Origin: Callipepla californica brunnescens
Taxonomy: Eukaryota > Chordata > Aves > Galliformes > Odontophoridae
Direction of reading: 5' to 3'
DNA length: 64,000 nt
Assembly: GCA_023055505.1 (NCBI GenBank)
Contig: JALIRH010000042.1
Coordinates: forward strand, 3,604,335 to 3,668,334
The notes under the pieces are model-generated. The model searched no databases and was not told the origin of the DNA. It saw only the letters and a program-made list of their open reading frames with translations. The position numbers were made by a program, and so were the translations under genes. How positions within the stretch are numbered: position 1 is the first letter of the stretch; the number at the start of each line of letters is the position of its first letter. Shown piece by piece: positions 1 through 11,941 of this stretch.

Positions 1-105
1 TATCTTCAGGGGACCAAAAACTGCAGCAAAACCTAACAGCACAAAAACCAGTGGAGATTTGCAGACTATGGATACGAACAGAACTTCCCAGAGAGCAGTG
101 ATACT

Positions 106-303
106 CTATTTATTCATCTCTTCCAAAAGATCCATCCCATAAAGCGACTGCTCACCGAGCACAAGAGCCAGCACGACAAAGCTGACCACCACAGACAGCA
201 GCGCAGCCAGCTTCTCCTGCACTCTAATTCCAGTCGCCCACTTTAACACAGATTTGTTTCCCTTCAATATCCCGTCAGCAATAAGAGGAGGACGGGGAAA
301 CAA
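106..303 (-). CDS. Possible exon of an unidentified membrane protein
   Basis: An open frame on the minus strand encodes a short basic stretch, then a strongly hydrophobic, Val/Leu-rich segment of about 20 residues (LAALLSVVVSFVVLALVLG) that looks like one transmembrane helix. On the minus strand a possible acceptor (after ATATTGAAG) lies near the upstream end. A consensus-like donor GTGAGC falls just after the codons for ALVLG, near position 153, so the codons between there and the stop may be intronic. Codon use looks protein-like, but I do not recognise the family. CPNE5, RAB44's human neighbour, would be expected on the other strand and is not this. It could be an exon of the gene whose CpG-island promoter lies near 2.6 kb. 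No start codon, second exon or homology can be shown from this window, so it may be spurious. Confidence 0.3.
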   Translation of the reverse strand: MFPRPPLIADGILKGNKSVLKWATGIRVQEKLAALLSVVVSFVVLALVLGEQSLYGMDLLEEMNK

Positions 304-1640
304 GCTGCGTGCACGGGGTAAAGTTCAACTATTTACAATTTGTTCAAATTTTCGCAACCCAATGTCCAAGCCAACTGATTATTGAGTAACAGCACTAAGA
401 CAGCAGCACGCTCTGCAGGCAGCAAAACCCTGCTGCTCCACTGAGGGGTTGCCTCCGGGTCATCCACGTGCAGAAATGCACAGTTGTGAGCTACAGACGG
501 ACACTAAATGGCATTTGATGGCAAACTGCTCCCCCTCCATGAGATTTCAAAGGGAAGATTGTATGAACACACCTATAAGGGGTCAACGTGGAGAAACTGA
601 GAAAAGAAATCCCTGCTCTTGCACATTTACGCGGCCACGCAGTGAATCAGATCAGGACAACCATCTTGCTGAAAGAGAGTCCTACCTTGTTCAGCCAGCA
701 GCTCTCTACACATCCCACTGAGGCAACTAACATCAGATGTCACAGTAACATCAGTGTAACATACAGCTCTAGAAACACCAAAAGAACATTAAACAACCTA
801 ACTCAAACCACTGCATCACAGTGCTGGGTTCACGAGCTCCCAGCCCCGTTCTGTTTTACTGTCCTTTCCATTCTGGGCAAACATTTGTCCCAGATCTCCC
901 TACCTGAGCAGCCTCGTGGGCTGGCAAAGCTGCACAAAAGCACGTTTGGTCAATACATCACCACGGAGCTGTGAGCTCCCCAAGGCAGGGACCTCTTCCT
1001 CTGGTCAGCAGAGCACGTGGCGCACGCTCAGCTCTACAAAAACAATGCACTGCTTTACTAACTCATTCATTTATGTAATAAAGAGCCAGCACATCTGCCT
1101 GACATTAAATGCCTTTTTTACTTTTTTCCACACTTATATGTTGCCTTGACAGTGCAACCGGTGTGTGAAAGGTGATCCAGCTTCCTCTTGCTCCTACATG
1201 CCACAGCTTTTGCCTGCAGAGCTCTCCCATTCCAAATTCCTCTGCTTGCTGGATCTGCCTGGAGCTGCTTCACACAGTTATCCCTCCAGAAACGCCACCA
1301 TACACAGCAAACCCTCCTTCCCGAACAGCAGAACCTGCTCCAGACACACCTTGCTTCACCCCTGACTTTTGTATCCAGCTCTGAGCAGCTATGTTAGAAG
1401 ACAGCCCCTGCGAGATACAGGCAGGGAAAAACCCCACACAGCCCCACGGCAAATCTGCACCCCCAGCTGCGAAAGGAGGCATCGCTGACAATGCCACTCC
1501 GAGAACAGATGAGGCCTTAAAGAAATAAATCCATTCCCTTCCTTCCTATCAGCACAATCAGAACAATAACAAGAGACCGCTGCACCCGCCTTGCTGCTGC
1601 ACACAGGCGTGCTGAGTGGGTCTTATTCACAGCAACCTGT
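304..1640. other. Non-coding stretch, no gene recognised
   Basis: Only short unrelated frames are present. If the exon candidate at 106-303 and the CpG island near 2.6 kb belong to one minus-strand gene, this is its first intron. Confidence 0.5.
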
Positions 1641-1656
1641 CTGGGCAGGCCTTCCC

Positions 1657-2245
1657 AGCCCCACATGCAGAGGCTCCGTGCTCTCTGAGGGGCAGCAGCC
1701 CCACACACAGAGGTTCCGTGCTCTCAATGAGGGGCAGCAGCCCTACATACAGAGGCTCTGTGCCCTCTGAGGGGCAGCAGCCCCACAAGCAGAGGCTACA
1801 TGCTCTCTCTGAGGGGCAGCAACCCCACACATAGAGGTTCTGTGCTCTCTGAGGGGCAGCAGCCCCACATACAGAGGCTCCATGCCCTCAATGAGGGGCA
1901 GCAGCCCCACATGCAAAGGTTCTGTGCCCTCTCTGAGGGGCAGCAGCCCCACGTGCAGAGGCTCTATGCTCTCTCTGAGGGGCAGCAGCCCCACATGCAA
2001 AGGTTCTGTGCCCTCTCTGAGGGGCAGCAGCCCCACACGCAGAGGCTCTGTGCTCTCTGAGGGGCAGCAGCCCCACATGCAAAGGTTCTGTGCTCTCTCT
2101 GAGGGGCAGCAGCCCCACGTGCAGAGGTTCCATGTTCTCTCTGAGGGGCAGCAGCCCCACATGCAGAGGCTCTGTGTTCTCTGAGGGGCAGCAGCCCCAC
2201 ACGCAAAGGCTCCGTGCCCTCTCTGAGGAGCAGCAGCCCGCCTGC
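1657..2245. repeat. Minisatellite, 14 copies of a 40/42-bp unit
   Basis: The core GAGGGGCAGCAGCCCCA recurs at 1687, 1729, 1769, 1811, 1851, 1893, 1935, 1977, 2019, 2059, 2101, 2143, 2183 and 2225 (last copy degenerate). The spacings are exactly 40 or 42 bp. The 2-bp difference is a CT dinucleotide (CTCT versus CTCTCT) or a CTCAAT variant before the core. Inter-core segments alternate between AGGCTCTGTG-like and AGGTTCTGTG-like forms, which suggests higher-order copying. Long frames on both strands are by-products of the repeat. The repeat sits immediately upstream of a CpG island. Confidence 0.95.
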
Positions 2246-2469
2246 TGTGCGCATCCCAGGGACGAACAGCAGCAGCCCTCAGCGTCCGACCACCCAACCC
2301 AGCACGGCGAGCAACGCTCTACCCACAGGGAGCGGCCCTTCAAAGGGATAGCCCGCCGGTATCCCCCGCCGCAAAACACAACAGAGCTCTACAACAGCGA
2401 CATTTACACAACAGATCCTCCATCCCAGCGGACCCCCCCCACACACACACACAGCACACGGAGGCACAA

Positions 2470-2780
2470 AACGCCTCCACGGGGCCCACGGGGCCCACGG
2501 GACCCACCCAGGCCTAGGCCCGAACACAGGCCCACGCCGAGGCCCAGCGCCCCCCGGCCCGCACAGCGCCCCCCGGCCTCACCCTCCGCCGCCCGGCTCC
2601 GCGCTCCTCCCGCCCGCGGTGGAGGCGGACCCGCCCGCCGCTTCCTGCTTCCGGCGGAGGGTGCGGGGATGGGGTCCCCCCCCCGAGTGTTATCAGCCCT
2701 TCCGTGGGGTCTGGGGGAGCAGAGGTTCCGCCCCTTCTGCTCACAGAGCTGCGCTGCCCTCCCCCTGCGCTCCCGCAGCC
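2470..2780 (-). promoter_or_regulatory. CpG island, likely promoter of a leftward gene
   Basis: This is a dense GC/CpG block. On the minus strand it carries ETS-like CCGGAAGC and AGGAAGCGG motifs followed by a good splice donor (GCGGAGG then GTGAGG; exon edge about 2583). It reads as a TATA-less housekeeping-type promoter with a non-coding first exon of roughly 2583-2680. The downstream gene would leave the window to the left. The gene itself is not identified. Confidence 0.45.
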
Positions 2781-2954
2781 GCCCCAGTGCTCAGCTCCGG
2801 GGGTCGGTCACGTTCCAGGCCGTGATTCAGCAGTTCCCATACACCAGGCGGCCCCATGGATGTCCAACCCGGGTTGAGTGCAGCCTGAAGGGCTTCAGGG
2901 CACCGCTGGGCTTTGCTCGCCTCCGTTTCCCCATCCACAGAAGCAGAGCTGCAA

Positions 2955-3440
2955 ATCTCTTTCATAGATTCGTGGATCCGTTAGGTTGGGAAGGACCTAC
3001 GAGATCATCTAGTCCGACCATAAGAGATTTCAGCCATAAATGTAAGGCCTGAAGGAGGTCTGCATCCTCCATGCCGTTTGGGCAGCTCCTGTGTTTCTTG
3101 CGGAGAGCTCAAAGGGAAAGAACCTCATTCAAAACAATTCCTGTGGTCCAAACTCGAGTTTCCCTGTGGCTGTTTGTATCTCAGACCCCGATCCCACCCG
3201 AAAGACTCATGGGTGTGTTTGCAAGTGAGCAGCCCTCACGGTTCAGAACACCGCAGAATAAAATCACGGTCATTCCGGTGGGAAAACACCTCTGAGAGCA
3301 TCAAAGTCCAACCATCCTCCCGACGCTGAGACACGTCCACGTGTTTCCTTATGTATCTGCAGGGACACCAGCACAACTACAGACCTGGGCAGCCCCTTCC
3401 AGTCCCTGACCCCACCCCTCTATGAAGGAATTCGTTTTTA
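2955..3440 (-). mobile_element. Truncated CR1 LINE fragments
   Basis: Two adjacent blocks (about 2960-3030 and 3265-3440) match the avian CR1 3' region in reverse orientation. Both carry the typical 'ttggaaggacct...gatcatctagtcc' and 'agtccaaccat' strings, and the second also has 'gggcagccccttccagt...ctgaccc'. Both are diverged and 5'-truncated, with no open reverse transcriptase. They could be one interrupted insertion or two. Confidence 0.8.
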
Positions 3441-4140
3441 AACTCAATTAGAGCCTCTCTTGGCACAGCTCGACCCGTTTCCTGAATCCCTCACTTGTCA
3501 GATGAGAAAAGAGGCCGACACCACCTCTGTGCTTTCTTGCTTGCTCTGCTTCCTTGCAACACATCTGGGCACGGATTCAATCCTCATTTGTAGTCACGGT
3601 TTCCAGGAGAACAGAACAGATTTGTTGGCCTGTCTGCTGCCCGGTGAAGCTTTCTCTTTTGCAGATCGCTTTCAAGGCCCTGCTGTGCCTTGCTCGGAGC
3701 AGCAATGGGGTATTGCTGCATTTGCTGCCATCTAATGGGGGAATTCGGCCTCAGCTCCTCACGCTTTGGTGAGCAAATGAAATTGCTCACGGAGCCGTAG
3801 TGGGATTGCACAGGACAGGCAGCATCTGCTGCACATAGTCCAAGGAAATTTAGGGATGGGGAAAAGCTGATCTGCTGAAGGGCAGCTCTGCAGGGGGGTC
3901 ACGCAGAGCCTGTTGGGGTCGGTCAGACTGGAACGGTGCTCCTCTCACCATCAACCAGACTTGCAAAAGGTGCTTGGGATGATATTGTTTTAAGACAGAA
4001 CCACGGAGCAGAAATAGTGAAGATGGGCACAAACAAATCCTGAATGCCAAATCCAGCCTCATTCCTGAGCTGAGCCTTGAAAGCTCTTCCTGAGTTGCTG
4101 CCTTCTTTAAGCCAACCCCACAGCACAGCCAGTAGTAAAA
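3441..4140. other. Non-coding stretch downstream of RAB44
   Basis: No coding exon is recognised. An ATTAAA (minus strand; complement at about 4143-4148) is a possible RAB44 poly(A) signal about 145 nt past its stop codon. Confidence 0.4.
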
Positions 4141-4290
4141 TCGTTTAATAACAAAATGTGATAGAAGGGGACTGCCACGGAGTGGGAGCATTAAGCAAAG
4201 AAGGGCCTTCAAAGATTAGGGCCAAGGAGGGGCAGAGGGATGGGCTGGGAGCAGCCACGCAGTTCCAGACCACAGCAAGGACTCCGTCCA

Positions 4291-7200
4291 TCACCAGCAG
4301 CATCCCTTTTTCTTCTGAGGCAGCTCTGGCACTTCTTCTGCCTTATTTCTCAATCGATCTTCACAAACTTTCAGTGCCCTGGGCAAAAGGGAAGCAAATT
4401 AGCCATATATTTTCGCCCCCCATGCGTGATATTGTTGTTATGTTTGAGTGAAAGGAGTCGGGGGCTTTGCACCTCAGCACGCTTTGAGAACTGCAGGCTG
4501 CTGAAAGCCACAGCCTCAATCCAATCACAGCCAGAACCGATTTTAAGCAATCCAGGGAGAAATCAGCAGCATCAGAAGCTCTTTTTTTATTGGTGTTTTT
4601 TTTTCCCCCACCTCCTTGCAATACAGAGCATCCAGGAGATGCCTCCCAACTCATCCCCACATCACCCCAGCCATGCACGTGCTGCTCTGTGAGCTCCCCA
4701 TGGCACGTGAGCACATAGAAGCTCTGCTGGTGGTGACACAAACCAACGTTTCCCATAGGGGATGCGGGAGGGAGAGCTGGCAACACCCGAGCACACAGCT
4801 CACCTGACCAGGCTGACGATGGACTCGGTGACGTTGTGGCCAGAGGCAGCGCTGCATTCGTAAAACAAGAGCTGGTGCTCCTGGAAGACACAGAGCCCAC
4901 AGAGAGATGTGCTTCCCTTGCACTGCGGCAGCTCAGTGCAACAGCAGACAGCCAAGGAGCATCACGGCTGAGCAGAAACAGAAGTACTCAGGGAAACGAG
5001 TAACCCAACCACTGATGGACTGCAACGTGAGGGTGCAATCCCCCTTTCCTGGGGGCTGTAGCACTGATGTTCAGTGCTGAGGACCCAGCTGGCAGCACAC
5101 TGCAGCAGAGCCATGCACCCACCTGAGCCAGGCGCTGCCCCTCCTGCGTAGGGACCTGCCTCTCTGCAGCACAGTCTGCTTTGTTCCCCAGAAGCAGAAC
5201 AGTGATTCCATCTTCTGCTCCCTCCTGGGCAATGAAAGAGGGGTGGGGGGGGTGGGGGGGTGGAAGGAATCATTTCCTTGAATCACAGCTGGGCACGCTG
5301 CCCACACACATCCTGAAGGCTGCGCATGGATTTGGGCCCATAACTGCGAGTTACCCTCATTTCCCAGGGCTGGAAGGGGACTATTCGAGATGTAAAAAGT
5401 TACCAGCACCCCTTGCATGGGGCACGGCCAGGTTTCCCCTCAGTCCCCACCTGGATGCAGCTGAGCCAGTAGTGCACATCAGCGAAGGAGTACTGCGATG
5501 TGATGTCGTACATCAGCACCACGCCGTCCGCCTTCCGGAAGAACTGCTTGGTGACACTGTGGTACCTGAGGGCAGAGCAAAGCATCACCAGGAGGGAGGA
5601 AAAGGAGGGAGGGGAGGGGAGGAAAAAGGAGGAATGGGAGGGGAGGAAAAAGAGGAATGGGAGACGAGGAAAAAGAGGAATGGGAGGGGAGGAAAAAAGG
5701 AGCAAGGGATTGCCTGCAGCCAACCCTAAACCCCAATGGAAAAGCTGGGAACACATACTGACCAAAAAAGGCAAAACCCAAACTTTTCTCCTCCTGCTCA
5801 GACAGGTTGCTCTCCCCGAGCACGCAGCACAGCCCCTCACCTTTCCTGCCCAGCTGAATCCCACAGGCGGAGAGCGAAGCGTTTGTTGTCCACCGTGAGG
5901 TTTTTGACCTGATAATCCAGCCCTGGGACACACACAGAGGGATTGTTTTTGAGAACAGAGCCAAAAGAAAAGCCACCAGTGCCCCAGAGGTGTCAAGGAG
6001 GGTTGGCACTGCCTGCCTGCAAGCATCCAGGAGTGTGTGGACCTCAGGGACAGGTTTGGTGTGGACCTCAGGGACAGGTTTGGTGTGAGCACTGCTGTGC
6101 AGCCGTGGGGTGGAGGGAAGGGAGCTGTGATGTGGGTGCAGAGCCGACCTACCTACAGTGGCAGCGAGGTGCGGGTTGAAGCTGTCGGCGTGCAGTCGGT
6201 ACAGAAAGGATGTTTTGCCCACATGGGAGTCCCCAACGAACAGCACGTTGTAGAGGTGGTCCGGCTCCGCAGTGCCCTTTGTGACAGCTCCTGCTGCATT
6301 CCCAGTCACAGCCTCCTGCTCTCCGGGGCTGGGCTCACCTCCCAGGCTCATTTTCCTCTCCATCTCCTGTTCCTTCTCCACACCAACGTCTTCCCTCTGC
6401 TCTCCTGCGAGCTGCCTGTGGGGCTGCACCCTGCTGCTGACCACCAGCGGGCTGTCCCCGTGTGCCATCTGCCAGAGATCCTTCCCAGCATCCTCCCCCT
6501 GGGGGATCCCTTGTTTTGGAGCCTCAGCAGGTCCTGCAGCCTCTTGCTCTGCTTCCATCATGCCCGGTGGCTTTTGTGGCTGCCTGGGAGCAGCGTGAAG
6601 CCTCCCCTCATCTGCCTGTGCCGAGACCTGCTCCTGGAGCTGCCTCTGGGCTGCCTGTCCTGAGCCACCTAGACGGTGTACATCTGGAATGAGAACATCC
6701 TCCTGCTTCATCGCATCCAGCTTTAGCACGCTGATTTGTAACGGCACCTCGGAGGCAGGGGAAGCTGCACAGCCCTGCTTTAGTTCCAAATTCTGAGCCT
6801 CAGCTAAAATCCTTGCCTCTGCCTCTAACCTCACACCCTGCACCGCTTCCAGACCTCGAGCTCCATCCAGAGGCCTCCCCTCTGTGTCAGCACTTTCCTC
6901 CAGGATCTGCTCATCTGCTCCCAGCACTGCACCTGGATGGCCATGCTCAGCAGCAGCATTCTCGGGATGCAAAGCAGCCTCAGCATCCCCATCCCACACA
7001 TCCGTGTTGTCAGCCATGCGTGGAGCTGCTTCTAGAGCCACAGCTGGGCTCTCTGCCCCTTCCCACAGCCCTGCTGCACGCAGGGGTTTCCCATCTGCCC
7101 TCTCTCCATGGGACAACGTGAGCTCCTCCACCTGCACAAGCGACTCTGCCTCCTTCCCTTCCAGCTCCTGAGCACTAACCAGTACCAGCTCATCCAGAGC

Positions 7201-10200
7201 TGGGCTCCTGGCAGGGATTCCTGCTGGGGAAGGCCCCTCACCAAGCACTGCAGCAGCCCCAGCTCTCTCTTGCAGCTCTGGCTTTGCTCCATCCTCCTCC
7301 TCCAGCAGCTGCACATCTGCCCCCACGCTCTCTGCCCGCTCTGTACCCGGCTCACCAGCCACACTCAGGGGCTGCAGCTCAGTCCCCTTGTTCTCTCCAC
7401 CATTACCCTCTCCATCCATTTTGTCAGGGCCGGGAGCTTCCTTCACCCCCTGCACTGCTGCCATTTGCTCCTCAGCCCATCCTGGCACCTCCGGTTCTTC
7501 CACGTGCTCTCCCAGCACCCGATGCACATCGGTGGCAGCGCAGCCCACCGGGAGCTCCACCTCCAGAGCTTCGAGGGCTGCCTCCAAACATCCTCCTTCT
7601 CCAGGGAGCTGCACCTTCTCCCACTCCATCTTTCCCTGCTCCCATCCTGCTCCCTCCACCCACTCCTGCTCTCCCACCCCCACGCTCTCTCCCAGTGCCT
7701 CCCATGGGCTCTCAACCTCTTCCAGCACCTGCTGCTCCCCACCAGCACCCCTTCCCTGCACGGACAGCACCCCTTGCACCCACTCCAGGCGCTGCCCTGC
7801 TCTCTCCACGCTGTCCCCCTGCTCCTGAGCCCTGTGGTGCACAGCTGCGGACGCACCATCCTGTGTCCCGTCCCCAGCACGAAGCTCAGCTGCAGCTCGT
7901 CCCTCTCTCGGGTCTTCTTCCAACACCTCGTGACTGCTGAGGGTCTCTCGTGGGGCTGAGCCTCGTGGTCCCGTTTGGGGCTCAGCATCATCCTGTGGGT
8001 GGGGGGCAGCATCTCCCGGTGCCTGCAGCTTCTGCGTGCTCAGAGCTGCTATTGCATCACTCATCTCTCTTAGCAAAGAGCCCTGGCCAGAAAACCGTTC
8101 CTCTTTCAGAAATTCGGGGAAGGGGTCCTCTTCTACAGAGAGCAGTTGTGATGTCTTTGTGTCTGCTGGGGGCTTTTCCCAGACCCTGAAAGGAGCAGAA
8201 AAGGGGGTGAGCGCAGCACTGGGGCTGAGCACTGAGGATGGAGGATGTGGGTGCAGCTCCTGGGACCCCTACACGTGGTGGATGTTCCTGTGCTTGGGCT
8301 CGCTGCCCTGGGAGCCCAACCTGACTCGCATCTCCAGGCGGTGCTGCTCTGGGTTCGTCTGCGACAAAGGGAGGAAGAGAGAAGAGGGAAAAAAGCGTGC
8401 TTTGTGGGGTGTGTGTTGATTTAAAACGATGCTCAGCTTTCCTGCCTCAGTTTCCAGCTATTCCCATCCGAGATGTGTGGGCAGCAGCCCTCTGTGCTGC
8501 TCACCCCTTCCCAATCCCCATATGCCACCCCACATCCCCGCTGTGCACACCTGCAGTACCTGCACTGATGGCAGCGTCTCACCGGGCAGCTCTGCCTCCT
8601 CTCCATCCCTGCAAGCACAGAGCACGGGGTCACAATGGAAACTGCACCCCTCCACCTCCTCCATCCCCTCCCCGGGGTCCTCTGCAGCCCTGGAAGCAGC
8701 GGTGACCCCTCACAGCAGTACTGGGAGCGCCCTAGCAGCGCAGTGCTGATAATCCTGGCTTTTCTTCCTAACAGATTTTGTACCAAACCACCCAGCACGC
8801 TTCCCCATCTGCAGCAAACCCCAGGAGGGAGCCAGGCGTGAGCAGAAGCCACTCACCGCGGTTCCCCTGCCCGCTGCCGGGCCGTGGCAGCCCTCAGGCA
8901 CTCGTGGGTCTGCTGCAGCTGCTCGTGGATGTGCTGCAGCTGCTCCTCCAGCGCCCGGTTGCTCTCCTCCAGCTGTTGGTTCTCGGCGCTGGCAGTTCGC
9001 TGTGTGCTGCGGAGGCTGCAGCACTGTGCCTCCAACTGCAGGGACACAGCGCTCAGCTCCTGCTCCAGGGGCTGGATTTCACCCCCTGCACCCTGGGAAA
9101 ACTCAGTTTAAAGTGAAAAAAAAGAGAGGCCAGGGGCAGAGGGCGAGCGATGGAGGTGCGAAGCCAGGAGCACAGCACACAGAACTGCACCACGGGTGGT
9201 TGTTTGGGGTCAGCTCACCTCCTCCTGAGCTGCAGCCAAGCGCTGCAGCTCCCTGTCCCTGGCATCCAGCGCTCGCTGCAGCACGGCGCAGTGCAGGCGG
9301 CTCCGGGCTGTGCTCTGTGATGGCGATGGGAACATCAGCACCCGGTTGGGTTTGGGGTGCTGGGTGCCCCCTGGGGGGGGGTGGATGGAGCCCCCACCTC
9401 CTGCTCCAAGCGCTGCCGCTCCTCTTGGATCTGCTGCTCCAGGGCCTCGCAGAGCTGCTGCACCTCCTGGTTGTGCTCGGCCACACGCCTGGGGGACGGG
9501 GATGGGATCGGGAGGGTCAGATTGTGCCATGCGTGGGTCCGGGGACCCTGGGTTGCCCCCCAGACCCACAGGCAGCCTGGAGGTTCGTTCACCCAGCAGG
9601 GATGTGTTGGGCACTTCATTCGGAGCACCCACATTTCTCCCTCCTCGGGAGGACTCACCTGTTGAGGGTCTCCTCCAAGGCCTCCTTCTTGCTGCGGGCT
9701 TCTTGGATGCGCTGCCTCATCTTGGCCAGGAAAGCCTCCAGGTTGCCCAGGAGCTGGGGCTCGTCCTTCCGCAGCTTGGCCCAGAGCTGCCAGATCTCCT
9801 GCCTGCAGGGAGAGCCGTGGGGCAGCGTGAAAAGCCGGACCAGCACGGGGGTCCCAATCAGTGGGGCCGTGGGGGTGGCCGTGCTCCTGCCCCTGGGACA
9901 AAGGCAGCTCCAGCTCTGCCCGCGTGGGCACCGAAGTGGGGGAACCCCACTCCACCCCGTCCTGCGGGACAGCCGGGGTGCTCAGCCTGCTGCTCACTCT
10001 TCCCATCGGTCATCCACTCCCAGCTGCTCCATGAAGGTTGCAAAGTGTTTCCTCTCCTCGCTGCCCATCCCTTCCCACGTGGGGCTGGAGAGGACCAAGC
10101 CGCTCCTCCGCGACGCCGCTTTCCTCCGACGGTGCTCCCTGCTGGGTTGTTGGGAGCTCAGGAGCTGCCCTGCCAAAACACAGCCCCTCAGCACCCGCAT

Positions 10201-10654
10201 CCCACTGCTTCCCACCCCAGTGAGCCACCCAAACACCAAACGCTCCCACTGGGATGGGAGCTGGCTGCGTGGGGTCACCGTGCTGACACTCACAGAGCCC
10301 AGAGGTGAACTCCTCAGCGCTCAGCTGCCCGGTACCGGCGGCATCCATCCCATCAAACAGCATCTCCAGCTCCTCCGTGCTGCACGGGACGACCTCCTCC
10401 TGCAGCTTCTAAGAGCAAAAGGAAACCGCAGAACGCTCGGGCTGGAAGGAACCCTACCTCCCCCCATCCCCATCCTTTACCTGCATGTCTGCACGGGTGA
10501 TGAACCCCTCCGGGTCCCCGCACCGCTCCTGGATGATGTCCCGGACCCTCTGCATCACAGCAGCCGTGCAGGGCTGCTCCTCATCCCTGCGGAGCTGCCG
10601 CCGTCGGCTGGAGCCCATCCTCCGAGTCCTGGAGCCCACGCGCTGCTCGGCCAT
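4291..10654 (-). CDS. RAB44: RAB44, large EF-hand/coiled-coil Rab GTPase
   Basis: Fifteen coding exons (complement): 10481-10654, 10294-10408, 9998-10169, 9659-9802, 9398-9488, 9219-9314, 8857-9092, 8560-8608, 8321-8358, 6153-8185, 5841-5922, 5451-5565, 5123-5224, 4804-4880, 4291-4378. They keep frame and give 1,203 aa. Residues about 75-93 form a degenerate EF-hand-like loop ([12 protein letters not shown], lacking acidic residues at positions 3 and 5). Residues about 155-342 are Glu/Gln-rich coiled coil. Exon 10 (2 kb) encodes a long acidic, apparently disordered linker, then the GTPase: P-loop GDSHVGKT, switch [10 protein letters not shown] with the catalytic Gln, GNKAD, and ECSA. The tail is basic and ends KKKGCCW, a CCX-type prenylation motif. 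Human RAB44 (about 1,000 aa) is a haematopoietic Rab linked to granule and lysosome secretion. RASEF and CRACR2A share this layout, but the position next to CDKN1A fixes the identity. The start MAEQ is the first ATG of the frame after the stop-free upstream leader; an earlier in-frame codon cannot be excluded. Confidence 0.92.
5238..5266. repeat. G-rich simple repeat in RAB44 intron
   Basis: This is a run of G blocks separated by single T residues (GGGGTGGGGGG type) on the plus strand, just beyond the acceptor of the exon carrying the GNKAD motif. It is length-unstable sequence and G-quadruplex-prone. Confidence 0.8.
5588..5705. repeat. Purine minisatellite in RAB44 intron
   Basis: Imperfect tandem copies of a [27 protein letters not shown] unit lie on the plus strand, inside the intron between the two switch-II exons. 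One strand is almost wholly purine, so triplex or H-DNA formation is conceivable. Confidence 0.85.
6037..6084. repeat. Two-copy 24-bp perfect tandem duplication
   Basis: A 24-bp unit (GTGGACCTCAGGGACAGG plus TTTGGT) occurs twice head to tail with no mismatch, within the RAB44 intron next to the P-loop exon. The perfect identity suggests a recent slippage or duplication event. Confidence 0.9.
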
Positions 10655-11940
10655 GGCTCCTCCTGAGGAAGGGGAACCCTTCAAACCGCTCAGAAGGACC
10701 CCGAGCAGCTTTGGCAATAGGAAAAGAGGCGCTTCTGCCTTTTTATTTTGGGGGGGGGGGGGGGATACACGGTGCTCCCACCCGCGCTCGGTGCGGGGCC
10801 GTGGGGTGATGCAGCCTCAGCATCACCGAGCACACGCAGCTCTGAGTCACCTCCTGCGACCTCGGGGAGGTTTCCATTCGCAACCCACTGTTCATCCTCC
10901 GGGCTCTGAAGTGCACCCAAACCGGGACAAGAAGTGGGGGGAGGAGGGAAAAAAAAACCCCCACGGCCGCCGCCCCTCCCCCCCATCCTTTTGCAATGGG
11001 CGGTTTCGCTGAGCCCTAAGGTGCACCGGAAAGAAGGAATGGGCCCCAAAATGTCTCCATCCCCTTCGAGTCACCGTCCCACGGCACCACACAGAGCTGG
11101 GGGGGATCTGCGAGGACAGCAGAGCCCCAGGGAAGCGGGGTGGGGGAGGGGGTCAGGATGTGGGTACCCCATTTTGCGGTCCCAGCCCCTAAGCAGAGTC
11201 AAAGCGGCGGCATTTGGGGGGTGGCTGTGATGCAGGGAGCTCCCCCAGTGCCCGCCCCGGCCCCACAGAGGGAGCTGAGCCCATTGCGTGCCACGAAACG
11301 GAGGCACCAAACAAGGAAAAGCTGTAAAATAAATACCAAAGGGACTTAAACACCGGCGGCTGTCTGAGATGCTTCCTGCTGAGGGGCGGCTTGGGGGTCA
11401 CCGCAGCCCAAAGCCCCACGGGCACAGGGCCCGGCGTGAGCCCCGTGTCCCCAGCCATAAAAAACACCCCAACCCTTCTTCCCCCCACGATGCACAAACC
11501 ATCCCCGCAGCGAGGCTTACCTCCTCCGTGTGCCCTCAGTTTTGGGGTGCTGCTGCCCGGCTGCACTGCGGGGCTCCCCAGGGTTTGGGGGGGGGGGGGA
11601 ACGTCAGCCCCACACGGAGCACTGTGCTGCCGCGCACCTCCCGGCCCCACTCTGTCATTCTCTTACTCAAGGCAGCCTTCCGCTTACGGGGTTGCGCTCA
11701 ACACTACGTTTCCTGTTTGCAGCACCACAGAGAGCTCAGCCACGGACCCCAACGCACACGGAACCCCCCACCCTCATAACAGCAGGCGTTCAAAAGGCTC
11801 CATCCTACAGCAGGACACCCCAAAACCCCGAGCCACCGTCTGTCACAGCCCCACGCCCACAGAAATCACAGCCCCGTGGGTGCTGCACCCCTGCACACCC
11901 CACAGCAGTTATTTCCATCATTCCCTCACACGAGACAAGT
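10655..11940. other. Gap between RAB44 start and CDKN1A 3' end
   Basis: GC-rich sequence with homopolymer G runs (about 10750-10763 and 11589-11599). It should contain the RAB44 5'UTR and promoter, but no TATA box or unambiguous first-exon donor can be assigned by eye. No other gene was recognised. Confidence 0.5.
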
Positions 11941-11941
11941 G

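Noticed and set aside
1657..2245. CRISPR-like array
   Set aside because: The spacers are near-identical to each other and the host is a vertebrate, so this is a minisatellite.
1743..2379. Overlapping long frames on both strands with repeated GAAAPQR or SLRGSSPT peptides
   Set aside because: They are products of the 40/42-bp minisatellite, open in several frames at once.
7108..7959. Plus-strand Leu/His/Ser-rich frame
   Set aside because: It is the shadow of the Glu/Ala-rich RAB44 exon 10 on the opposite strand.
9002..10666. 554-codon plus-strand frame
   Set aside because: It is antisense to seven RAB44 exons whose splice sites and phases fit. GC-rich composition keeps the antisense frame open.
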